From NCBI GenBank assembly GCA_039817825.1, contig JBCBVA010000021.1:1-40926 (forward strand): a stretch of DNA of 40,926 bases, given 5' to 3'. Below are positions 25,297 through 32,483 of the stretch, piece after piece. Under the pieces are notes generated by a model that saw nothing but the letters and a program-made list of their open reading frames with translations, had not been told where the DNA came from and ran no database searches. The stretch is from PCC-7336 sp039817825. GTDB taxonomy: Bacteria > Cyanobacteriota > Cyanobacteriia > Thermostichales > PCC-7336. Position numbers and translations under genes: made by a program. Every line of letters begins with the position of its first letter. Positions within the stretch are counted from its first letter, which is position 1.

Positions 25297-25965
25297 ATGA
25301 CGCTTCGCTCGCACCTTGCATCAGCAGCAGCCAAGGCTGCTCCAAACACCACCCTATCGAGTTTGACTGTATCGAGTTTGGCTGCAGCCGGTCTAACGTT
25401 TTCCAGCTTGGTTCTGGGTGGTACTGCGCTCAGCAGCCTGTGGGTGAATCGCTCCTATGCCGTAACCTTCAGCGATGGTCGAATTGCATTTAATTCTCCT
25501 CCGCTGATGGTGGATCACTCGCTTACCCCCAGCAATGCTGGTGCTCGCAATGCGACATACCGATTTGCCATCTCAGTTCCGGATAATGCTGGCGAATCGC
25601 TAAGTTATGTGGAAATTCTTCCGTTTTCCGGGACGGATGCCGTTGATTTTCGGCTAAATGCGATTTCAGCCTACGCAGGAGATGGTATTCGGCGGGGTGA
25701 TCCCATTCCGGTAATCGGCCGCTCGCTCGATGACGACCCTTCGGAGACTCGTGCTTCTGCAGTGGGAGTGCAATTCGATCCTCCCCTATTACCCGGCCAA
25801 ACGGCGACTATTGTGCTCAAATCCCTGCGCAATCCTAGTTTTAGTCGCTCGTTTACATATGAAGCGATCGCCTATCCCGATCTGGTTGCTGGTGTTGGCC
25901 ATCGGATGGGGCTAGCGCGATTCACCATTCATTCCAATGGTGGGTGCGATCGCTTGCGGTGCTAG
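25297..25965 (+). CDS. DUF2808 secreted protein
   Basis: A 222-residue protein with a hydrophobic N-terminal region (about 20-60, SLAAAGLTFSSLVLGG) suggesting export. The remainder matches the cyanobacterial DUF2808 pattern: a strand with a bulky start (FNSPPLMVDHSLTPSN), TYRFAISVPDNAGESLSYVEI, then FDPPLLPGQTATIVLKSLRNP and the closing YPDLVAGVGHRMGLARFTI. The family is common in cyanobacteria and its function is unknown; a cell-envelope location is likely. I chose the ATG at 25297, which has AGAGGATT upstream; the frame is open to a start at 25240. The last residues end at a HIP1 octamer, and the stop overlaps the end of a minus-strand small ORF. Confidence 0.8.
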   Translation: MTLRSHLASAAAKAAPNTTLSSLTVSSLAAAGLTFSSLVLGGTALSSLWVNRSYAVTFSDGRIAFNSPPLMVDHSLTPSNAGARNATYRFAISVPDNAGESLSYVEILPFSGTDAVDFRLNAISAYAGDGIRRGDPIPVIGRSLDDDPSETRASAVGVQFDPPLLPGQTATIVLKSLRNPSFSRSFTYEAIAYPDLVAGVGHRMGLARFTIHSNGGCDRLRC

Positions 25966-26111
25966 TCGTCTTCGGCCCCGATTGCCATCAGTCCAAAGCA
26001 ATCGTCTTTCTCGTTAATAAGGAAGCAGTCTATCGCTAATACCCAAAGGATTGGCTCCAACCGCTCTTCTTCCTTTGTTTGACGGCGAATGTACGCTCTT
26101 ACCAATTCCAA
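25962..26111 (-). CDS. Possible 49-residue protein immediately after the UbiB-like gene
   Basis: The stop codon of the ABC1 kinase gene (TAG, 26115-26117) is followed in the same frame by CCC and a TTG at 26109-26111, then 48 more sense codons to a TAG at 25962-25964. The peptide is strongly coding-like: LVRAYIRRQTKEEERLEPI, then LWVLAIDCFLINEKDDCFG, then LMAIGAEDD. It has a basic start, a helix, a hydrophobic centre and an acidic tail. There is no ATG, so translation would use TTG (26111 or 26105), possibly by re-initiation after the kinase stop, or by readthrough of the TAG. I do not recognise a family. Its stop overlaps the DUF2808 stop on the other strand. Confidence 0.5.
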   Translation of the reverse strand: MELVRAYIRRQTKEEERLEPILWVLAIDCFLINEKDDCFGLMAIGAEDD

Positions 26112-26114
26112 GGG

Positions 26115-28016
26115 CTAAGCCTGATACGTCCGATCGGTAGGAACAGGATCGGGCAATAACCAAGCGCGAATCGTGCGCGCTGCCGATCGCTGCACCCAAC
26201 GAGAGACAATTTGTCGCCCCAGATCGCGAGCCTCAGGCTTGAGAGCAGCTTTACCGATGGTCGGGAGGAACTTAAGAGGATCGAAACTGGAGTCCTCCTG
26301 CAGCATGTCCCACACCCGCTGCAGATTTTTAATGCCATCTCCACTGCCGCGTGAGGAAAAGAGCACCCCAGCAATGCGGTCGCGGAGAAACGCCCCTCGT
26401 TCTGAAAGCAGGAATTCCAAGGCGCGATCGGCCGCCGCTTCTATGTCGTAATCCTCGCTGCTGCTGGCATTGCGCAGCAAGTTCTCCAAGCGATTCCAAC
26501 GAAATTCTCCATCTCGGAACAAGACCTCCTGTAGAGACTTGCGCAAAGCAGGTGCATCGTCGCTGAGCAAGCGGTTAGCAATATATGGGTAGGCAACACT
26601 CAACACCTTGAAATCTGGGTCGATGCCAATCGCGATGCCTTCGAGCGTAAGCAGCGAACGAATAATCAGAGCGTAGTAGGCCGGAACCCGGAACGGATAT
26701 TCGTACATCACCGACGACAGTTGATCGGTAATGCTCTTGAAATTGAGTTCGCTAACGCTGGCTCCCATCGCACTGGCAAACACTTCGCCCAGGGCCGGGA
26801 TGATGGGGGATAGATCGGTTTCGGGGGTGAGGAAACCCAAGTCAACATAGTCGTGGGCCAATCCATTAAAATCGCGATTGACTAGGTGAACGATCGCGTT
26901 AATCAACCCATAGCGCTGATGCGGCTGCACGCTACTCATCATGCCGAAATCTAGATAGGCCAGTCGGCCATCGGCCATCGCCAGCAGATTGCCGGGGTGG
27001 GGGTCGGCATGGAAGAACCCATTCTCTAACAGTTGGCGGAGGGAACAATTCACTCCAATCTCGATCAACTCGCGTCCATCTAACCCTTGGGCTTCGATCT
27101 TCTCTAATTCAGTCAGCTTAGTCCCGTCAATCCACTCCATCGTCATAACTTTGCGACGAGTGTAATTCCAGTGAATGCGAGGGGTGTGGATGGCAGGATG
27201 GGAATAGAGGCGGCGGAATTTTTCGGCGTTGCGCCCCTCCTTCTGGTAGTCCATTTCCTCATAGAGCTTGCTGGCAAACTCATCAACAATGGCCACCAAG
27301 TCGCTCTTGACCCGGTCAATGTTTTCTTTCGCCCATGCCGCCAGCAGCCGCACAATGTAGATGTCAATCGAGATGCGATCGCCCAAGTCAGGACGTTGTA
27401 CCTTGATCGCCACCGCTTCGCCCGTACGGCGCAGAATCCCCTTGTAGACTTGTCCCAAACTGGCAGCAGCCACAGGTGCGGGAGTCAAATCCTCATACAG
27501 TTCCTCAGGCTTCGCCCCCAACTGCTCCTCAATCAGCGCAAAGGCGATTTCATTAGAAAACGCCGGTAACTGATCCTGCAGCTTGGTCAGCTCTTCCAAG
27601 AATACAGGTGACACCAGGTCGGGTCGGGTGGATAGTGCCTGACCGATTTTGATGTATGCAGGCCCCAGCTCTGTCAAAATTTCCCGCAACCGAATGGCAT
27701 ACGAGCGGCGGCGCTTCTCAGCTTGACCAAATGCCTTATCGAACCAGAACCGCACAATCAACAAGATAAACGGCAACGCCACTGCCACAATTCTGCTGCC
27801 AATCAGCCAGTACTTACCGCGATAGCGCTCGGCGATCGCCTCTGGTTCGTACGGCTCTTCCGGTGGGGCATCCAGCCACTGTTCGATGTCGGCAACAGAA
27901 TTGAGCCGAGCGTAGGCAGTGAAATCTTTTCCAGTGGCATCAGCCCCAGCTCTGCTTGGGAGAGACCGCAGCGGTCGAGTAGAAGTAGCCGGAGGAGCAA
28001 TAGGTGCTGCAGCCAT
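26115..28016 (-). CDS. ABC1/UbiB-family protein kinase-like ATPase
   Basis: A 633-residue protein of the ABC1K (AarF/UbiB/ADCK) family, atypical kinases tied to isoprenoid quinone metabolism and, in chloroplasts, to plastoglobules. The family-specific KxGQ motif is in AYIKIGQALSTRPDLV. AAASLGQVYKG is the alanine-rich loop that replaces the glycine loop. VAIKVQRP holds the ATP-binding lysine, ENGFFHADPHPGNLL is the catalytic loop, and LAYLDFGMMS is the metal-binding DFG. A hydrophobic segment lies near residues 70-90. I chose the ATG at 28014-28016; an upstream start at 28154 would add 46 residues and overlap the divergent gene's leader. Substrate and membrane are not predictable here. Confidence 0.92.
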   Translation of the reverse strand: MAAAPIAPPATSTRPLRSLPSRAGADATGKDFTAYARLNSVADIEQWLDAPPEEPYEPEAIAERYRGKYWLIGSRIVAVALPFILLIVRFWFDKAFGQAEKRRRSYAIRLREILTELGPAYIKIGQALSTRPDLVSPVFLEELTKLQDQLPAFSNEIAFALIEEQLGAKPEELYEDLTPAPVAAASLGQVYKGILRRTGEAVAIKVQRPDLGDRISIDIYIVRLLAAWAKENIDRVKSDLVAIVDEFASKLYEEMDYQKEGRNAEKFRRLYSHPAIHTPRIHWNYTRRKVMTMEWIDGTKLTELEKIEAQGLDGRELIEIGVNCSLRQLLENGFFHADPHPGNLLAMADGRLAYLDFGMMSSVQPHQRYGLINAIVHLVNRDFNGLAHDYVDLGFLTPETDLSPIIPALGEVFASAMGASVSELNFKSITDQLSSVMYEYPFRVPAYYALIIRSLLTLEGIAIGIDPDFKVLSVAYPYIANRLLSDDAPALRKSLQEVLFRDGEFRWNRLENLLRNASSSEDYDIEAAADRALEFLLSERGAFLRDRIAGVLFSSRGSGDGIKNLQRVWDMLQEDSSFDPLKFLPTIGKAALKPEARDLGRQIVSRWVQRSAARTIRAWLLPDPVPTDRTYQA

Positions 28017-28257
28017 ATGCGTTGCTCGAATGATGTTCTTTACACATCTTAACGTGAGCGCTAACGATCGTTGGAATTGTTGCAAGAAGTTTATTGAAGG
28101 GCGATCGCTAATCCGGGTGGGATCGCTATCTTTCATCAGACGTTGCACTTGCAAACATCGAATTCGATATCACCGGTCTAAAGCAACTGAGGTAGGGCTT
28201 CTCTTCGTTAGTTTTTGTACATTTGTTGGCAACGTCCGAACTTGGGGAATTGAGGAG

Positions 28258-28911
28258 ATGCTGACCAGAACTGGCCTCAAGCTGGTATCGCTCACACAGG
28301 TATTGCAGGCCATCACCAACAAAGACACCGCCAGCTCTATTGGGATGTCGGCGGGTATATCTGTCGGGATAGCGGCAGTCGCCACCTTTGTTGCACCCGC
28401 TGTCCAAGCCCTACCCACCCAAGCCATCCGTCCCCCTGAAGACAGTCTGTACCCTGCCCAAGTGCTGCGAGTGGTGGATGGGGAAACTCTGCTGGTTCGG
28501 TTTGTAGAGGATGATGCTGAGCCCGGCGGACTACCATTCGATCGCGTTGTGGAAGTGGACGTTGCCGGCATCGATGCTCCGTTAGAAGAGCAAATGCCCT
28601 GGAGCTACTACACCGGTCAATACCTACAGGATCGAGTCAATCGCAGGCGAGTACTCGTTGAGTTAATCCAAGCACCAGAAGATACCGCTGGCTCAGTTCC
28701 GGCTTACATCTGGATGGGGGACACGCTGGTGAACGAAGAAATGCTCAATCTCGGGCACGCACTTTCGGAAGATGAGCCACTGGATGCCAGATACTCGGGA
28801 GAGTTCTTGAATGCCCAAGAGATTGCGCAGAAGCAAGGGCGGGGGATCTGGAATTATTACAGTCCGTTGCCACAGTCTCCAGCTCAGTTGCGGCAGAGTC
28901 TGGGGGATTAG
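28258..28911 (+). CDS. Secreted SNase-fold (thermonuclease-like) protein
   Basis: A 217-residue protein with a hydrophobic N-terminal segment ending at VQALP (near residue 53), probably a signal peptide. The rest follows the staphylococcal nuclease (OB) fold: VLRVVDGETLLVRF (Asp74), VVEVDVAGIDAPLEEQMPW, then YYTGQYLQDRVNRRRVLVELI, MLNLGHALS and a closing LNAQEIAQKQGRGIW. Compared with staphylococcal nuclease, Asp40 is kept (Asp106), but the position of catalytic Arg35 reads Asp101 and that of Glu43 reads Leu109, so it may bind rather than cut nucleic acid. I chose the ATG at 28258; GAGGAG directly precedes it. It is divergent from the ABC1 kinase gene. Confidence 0.78.
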   Translation: MLTRTGLKLVSLTQVLQAITNKDTASSIGMSAGISVGIAAVATFVAPAVQALPTQAIRPPEDSLYPAQVLRVVDGETLLVRFVEDDAEPGGLPFDRVVEVDVAGIDAPLEEQMPWSYYTGQYLQDRVNRRRVLVELIQAPEDTAGSVPAYIWMGDTLVNEEMLNLGHALSEDEPLDARYSGEFLNAQEIAQKQGRGIWNYYSPLPQSPAQLRQSLGD

Positions 28912-28913
28912 TC

Positions 28914-28957
28914 CTTGGCCATTGGTCTTTCGTCATTGGTCCTTAGAGTCATTGGTT
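28914..28957 (+). repeat. CATTGGTC-type short repeats
   Basis: Three imperfect, closely spaced copies of a CATTGGTC unit (GCCATTGGTC, GTCATTGGTC, GTCATTGGTT) directly after the stop of the nuclease-fold gene. The reverse complement recurs at 32441-32472. Such runs are common between genes in cyanobacteria. Confidence 0.6.
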
Positions 28958-29006
28958 TCGAGTTCTTGCTCGATCTCGATTGACTGGGCTTTTTGAGGGG
29001 GAAGGG

Positions 29007-29960
29007 TCAATCGATGCGGGTACCGTGGTTGGCGTAGATGCGGAAGCCGTCCGTGTATTGAATAGCGGGCTCGCCATTGGCATGAATCCGATTCTCGCTG
29101 TCTAGCAATAAGTGGGTGGGGCGATCGCACACGACTGCAACGTTTTTGAATGGTAGAAACCAACCGCATCGCTTGACTAGAGACTTCAAGACATACCACT
29201 GCTTTTCGGGGCAATCAAACTTCAAGAGCGAGTAAAAGAAATCGAGATAGCCACAGTAGCTACTCCATAATTCTGGAGTCAGGCAGTTGAAAAGACTGAG
29301 TCCTTGCTCGGTGCCCAAAACTACCCCCCACAAATCTCCCAAGTCATCGGTGGGTTGACCGTCGGCGTCAAAAGCGTGAATTTCGATCGGCAACTCAAAA
29401 AAGGATTTGGGGGAGTCGGCGAACTGGAGCAACATGCGAGTTAAGGGCTTGGCCCAGGGAAACTCTTGCTCTAGGTTTTGGCCACCGCCAATCGCCAATG
29501 TCAGCCCGACAAAGTGGCGGGCACTAAATTCGGAGCCTAACTGATTGCCCACCAACGTTCCGAGCGGTCCCTGAGGGCTAGTACTGAGACTGCGAATAGA
29601 GTCTTCTTCTAGGTGCTCGCCGATGGCTTCAAGCTGTTCGAGCAAAATTTTTGACTGCAGCAGTTCTCCCACAGGCAGTCCTAGTCGGCTGCTTTCCATC
29701 GACCCCGAGATGTCCTGCAGCCAGTCCATGACGGTATCAAATCCGTGCAGCGGGCTCGAACAAAACACAATATCGGGATCGCTCAAGCCAGACAAAGCGT
29801 ACGCCATCTTAACGGCTTCGCGAGCTTGGGCACGAGAGCGATTGAGGGCGTCTCTAGCCACGGGGCTGGTGGTCTGCAAGCATGCCCGCTTCCAGCGATC
29901 GCGAGAGCCAAACAACAGGGCTTCTTGTTCGAGTGTGAGACGGTGGAGGGGGTTGGTCAT
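29007..29960 (-). CDS. DUF6745-like domain protein
   Basis: A 317-residue soluble protein. The last 75 residues resemble the DUF6745 pattern: a GWFLPFKNVAVVCDRPTHLL block, then NRIHANGEPAIQYTDGFRIYANHGTRI, where the tryptophan/proline start, VCDRP and the HG.R ending are characteristic. The protein stops right after the HG.R element, whereas relatives I recall continue, so the C-terminus may be short. The first half is helical (LEQEALLFGSRDRWKRACLQT, then ARDALNRSRAQAREAVKMAY) and includes a GGGQNLEQEF turn. I chose the ATG at 29958-29960; a TTG further upstream (29978) would add six residues. Function is unknown. Confidence 0.65.
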   Translation of the reverse strand: MTNPLHRLTLEQEALLFGSRDRWKRACLQTTSPVARDALNRSRAQAREAVKMAYALSGLSDPDIVFCSSPLHGFDTVMDWLQDISGSMESSRLGLPVGELLQSKILLEQLEAIGEHLEEDSIRSLSTSPQGPLGTLVGNQLGSEFSARHFVGLTLAIGGGQNLEQEFPWAKPLTRMLLQFADSPKSFFELPIEIHAFDADGQPTDDLGDLWGVVLGTEQGLSLFNCLTPELWSSYCGYLDFFYSLLKFDCPEKQWYVLKSLVKRCGWFLPFKNVAVVCDRPTHLLLDSENRIHANGEPAIQYTDGFRIYANHGTRID

Positions 29961-30410
29961 AAGTACCGGACTAACCAAACAGGCGCTCGCTCTTACATTA
30001 GCGCGATCTCGGGTGACTGGTCACCGAGGAATACCGCCCCTATTTGGAGCGATCGGGTAGATCGAGCGCTTCTGAAGACAGGAGCATTTGCCAAGTGTGG
30101 GGATAATCCACAAGAGAAAGGAGGCTTCAGAAGCAGAGGCAACCTTCCGTGAAATGTCGAGCCCGACAACAGCCCAAGCACCTGGGGTGCCGTCGCGTTA
30201 CGGCAGCGTCACTAACGCAGGTATCAATAAGAATTCCCCGCCTTCACGTACTGCCACACAAACAGGTTCAGTAAAAAATGTATCTTCACATGCTGACGAG
30301 GCCTAGTGCCCTGTCAACGTTAAGAATCGGGTTCGACACTCAAGTAAAGGCTGACTGCAACGGAGTGGGTGACAAAGGCATCCCAAACAGTAAGCCTGAC
30401 AAAACACTAC
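29961..30410. other. Intergenic region downstream of ftsE
   Basis: About 450 bp between the ftsE stop and the DUF6745 start. Only short frames without ribosome binding sites are seen. A CCGTCGCGTTACGG inverted repeat lies at about 30191-30205. No ftsX gene is here, although it commonly accompanies ftsE. Confidence 0.4.
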
Positions 30411-31364
30411 CTACGAAAACGGAGAGCGCCAAGAACGGGCAGTGTGGATAGGGCGATCGAGTAGCACACCATTGTCCAGGTGCAAGCGGCGATGTTTGGA
30501 CTGGGTAATCAAACTGCGATCGTGGGTGCTCATAATGATGGTCACCCCAAACGAGTTGAGACGTTCCAAGATTTGCAGCACCAACCGAGAATTCTCGGGG
30601 TCGAGATTACCGGTAGGCTCGTCCGCAAGCAACAGCGGTGGGGTATTCACTATGGCTCGTGCCAAACTAACCCGCTGTTGTTCTCCTCCCGATAGCTCGT
30701 TGGGAAAGCGATCGCTCTTATCCATCAACCCCACCATTTTGAGGGCCGGTCCCAACCGTCGCTTTACCTCAAATCTCGATAGCCCCTGGGCTCGCAATAC
30801 AAAAGCAACATTTTCTCCCACCGTCCGATTCGGGAGCAATTTGTAATCCTGGAAGACCACACCAATCCGGCGGCGCATCATCGCCAGCGATCGCTTGCGT
30901 AATTTTGACAGGTGTACCCCAGCGACCGAGACACGACCGCTGGTAATCTCTTCCGCACCGTACAGCAGCCTCAACAACGTGGATTTGCCAGCCCCTGAAG
31001 CCCCGGTGATAAACACGAATTCCCGCTGCTGAACCGTCAGGCTAACGTTATCCAACACGGTGATATTGGGGGCGTACACCTTAGTTACGTGCTGCAGGTG
31101 AACCAGAATTTTCTCGGAGGTTGCGGGGATCGAGTCCTGAGTCGATGGTGACTTCCGATCAGGGGGCGACGAAAGCAGTCGAAACTCACCCGTTGACTCG
31201 GATGGAGCATTGTTCGGTGCAGCAGTATCTGGCGAGGTGATATCGGGCGGCGCGATATCCGGCGAGGCAATATCGGGTGAGGCAGTACCGGATGAAGCTA
31301 TGTCAAGCCGGGCCACATCAGGTGAGGCAGTGGGTTGGCCACTCCGAGTAAGACTGTGAATCAT
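30411..31364 (-). CDS. ftsE: FtsE-like cell-division ABC transporter ATP-binding protein with long N-terminal extension
   Basis: A 317-residue protein. Residues about 86-317 are an ABC ATPase of the FtsE type: Walker A GASGAGKST (121-129), VVFQDYKLLPNRTVGENVAF (Q-loop region), LSGGEQQR signature, LLADEPTGNLD (Walker B) and STHD. FtsE acts with FtsX at the division septum to control peptidoglycan hydrolases. The 85-residue N-terminus is unusual: low-complexity, with repeated SPDI/APPDI/TSPDT five-residue units. The start is an ATG at 31362-31364, which overlaps the upstream glycosyltransferase stop in an exact ATGA, indicating coupled translation. No ftsX gene is adjacent. Confidence 0.85.
   Translation of the reverse strand: MIHSLTRSGQPTASPDVARLDIASSGTASPDIASPDIAPPDITSPDTAAPNNAPSESTGEFRLLSSPPDRKSPSTQDSIPATSEKILVHLQHVTKVYAPNITVLDNVSLTVQQREFVFITGASGAGKSTLLRLLYGAEEITSGRVSVAGVHLSKLRKRSLAMMRRRIGVVFQDYKLLPNRTVGENVAFVLRAQGLSRFEVKRRLGPALKMVGLMDKSDRFPNELSGGEQQRVSLARAIVNTPPLLLADEPTGNLDPENSRLVLQILERLNSFGVTIIMSTHDRSLITQSKHRRLHLDNGVLLDRPIHTARSWRSPFS
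31221..31330. repeat. Degenerate 15-bp tandem repeats in the ftsE 5' coding region
   Basis: About seven imperfect 15-bp units of the type GGCGAGGCAATATCG encode the repeated Ser/Ala-Pro-Asp-Ile/Thr pattern near residues 14-50. Unit length is a multiple of three, so the frame is preserved. Confidence 0.65.
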
Positions 31365-32119
31365 TTCCGTACAACTCCATTCACCAGCACGTACCAAGCA
31401 AATTGCGGGAGAGCGAGCATCCGCCGCCATCGCCAGGGTTCTTTGTATAGGCGATACAGCCATTCCAGATGGCGATCGCGCATCCATTGGGGGGCGCGAT
31501 CTTTCGTCCCCGCCCAAATATCAAGACTGCCACCAATGCCAATCCAAGTGGCTGCAGGCGCAAGGTGCCGATGTTGACGAATCCAGTACTCCTGACGCGG
31601 AGCCCCTAACCCAACAAACACCAATTGCGGCTGCAACACCGATAGGCACTTGGCAATCTCGGCCTCTGCATTGGCATCAAAATAGCCATTGCGACCTTCA
31701 ACATTCAGCGATGGATACCGCTCGTTCCACTGGGCCCGAACGGAATCGAAGACCTCGGCTTTGCCCCCCAGCAGGTACACAGTCCATCCTTCCTGTTCGG
31801 CTACAGACACCAACCGCTCGGCCAGCTCGATCCCCGGACAGCGCAAGATACTCGTTCGCTGCAACTTCAGCGCCAAGACAACCCCTGCCCCGTCGGGTGT
31901 CAGTAGATCCGCCCCTTGCAAGGCAGACGCAAACTGCGGATCGCTCCGACCCAGCATAATCATCTCGGCGTTGACGGTAATGGTGTGGGTGCCCACTCCA
32001 TCTCGAATGCGATCGCGCAACCAATCGATGTACGGGGCAAACGGCTCCGCCTCCCGTTCCGACAGCACTGGAACGTGGACTGGAATCCCCAAGACATGGT
32101 GGAGGCATAACTCGGGCAC
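31361..32119 (-). CDS. WecG/TagA/CpsF-family glycosyltransferase
   Basis: A 252-residue member of the WecG/TagA family (GT26), which adds N-acetyl-D-mannosamine-type sugars to lipid-linked carriers for surface polysaccharides. The defining blocks are THTITVNAEMIMLGRSDPQF, LLTPDGAGVVLALK, TVYLLGGKAEVFD, LQPQLVFVGLGAPRQEYWI and the GIGGSLDIWAGTKDRAP stretch, then HLEWLYRLYKEPWRW. In this family, the Asp after TP and the GAPRQE loop line the active site. The start is GTG at 32117-32119. Its TGA overlaps the ftsE ATG (31361-31364). The specific polysaccharide is not deducible. Confidence 0.92.
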   Translation of the reverse strand: MPELCLHHVLGIPVHVPVLSEREAEPFAPYIDWLRDRIRDGVGTHTITVNAEMIMLGRSDPQFASALQGADLLTPDGAGVVLALKLQRTSILRCPGIELAERLVSVAEQEGWTVYLLGGKAEVFDSVRAQWNERYPSLNVEGRNGYFDANAEAEIAKCLSVLQPQLVFVGLGAPRQEYWIRQHRHLAPAATWIGIGGSLDIWAGTKDRAPQWMRDRHLEWLYRLYKEPWRWRRMLALPQFAWYVLVNGVVRK

Positions 32120-32185
32120 GGCAGCAGTAGAGCATCATAGCAATTACGACCAACCTTACGTTCGATAATTGGAGTTTTCAACCAA

Positions 32186-32220
32186 AAAACCGCCAGACAA
32201 CGATCTGACGGTTTTCGTAT
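32186..32220 (-). terminator. Terminator of the CpcD-domain gene
   Basis: An inverted repeat (32186-32197 with 32204-32215, one C-A mismatch, 6-nt loop) that on the minus strand is AAAACCG...CGGTTTT and is followed by a run of six T residues. It can only serve the gene at 32484-32942 or read the other way. Confidence 0.75.
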
Positions 32221-32333
32221 AGTTCGAGTGCTTGAGTACTGTTCGGACGTAGCAGTTGAAGATTGACAATCGCTAAATATACTTACAACGGTCGGTTTCC
32301 AGGAACGCACCTTCAGCCCCCTAGAGGGTGTCC

Positions 32334-32381
32334 CGTCCCAATCAAGAACCGTCCCAATCAAGAACTATCCCAATCAAGAAG
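32334..32381. repeat. Three 16-bp tandem repeats
   Basis: Two identical units CGTCCCAATCAAGAAC (32334-32349 and 32350-32365) and a third with two changes (32366-32381). They lie between the terminator and the stop of the CpcD-domain gene and are not in a coding region. Confidence 0.85.
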
Positions 32382-32440
32382 CATGCAGAGCAGGCAACAT
32401 CAACCCAAGCAACACGAGACTCAGTAACTATTCGCTGTCA

Positions 32441-32472
32441 AATGGCTAATGACCAGTGACCAATGACCAATG
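32441..32472 (-). repeat. CATTGGTC-type short repeats, second site
   Basis: Reverse complement of the unit at 28914: CATTGGTC, CATTGGTC, CACTGGTC and CATTAGCC in close succession, ending 12 bp before the CpcD-domain gene stop. Confidence 0.55.
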
Positions 32473-32483
32473 CCTCTCGGCGG

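Larger units (their letters stand above)
32120..32483. other. Intergenic region with terminator and tandem repeats
   Basis: About 360 bp holding the terminator of the CpcD-domain gene (32186-32215), three 16-bp tandem repeats (32334-32381) and CATTGGTC-type repeats (32441-32472). No gene is visible. Confidence 0.55.

Noticed and set aside
30088..30306. 72-codon plus-strand frame downstream of ftsE
   Set aside because: Low-complexity serine/alanine/threonine content and no ribosome binding site.
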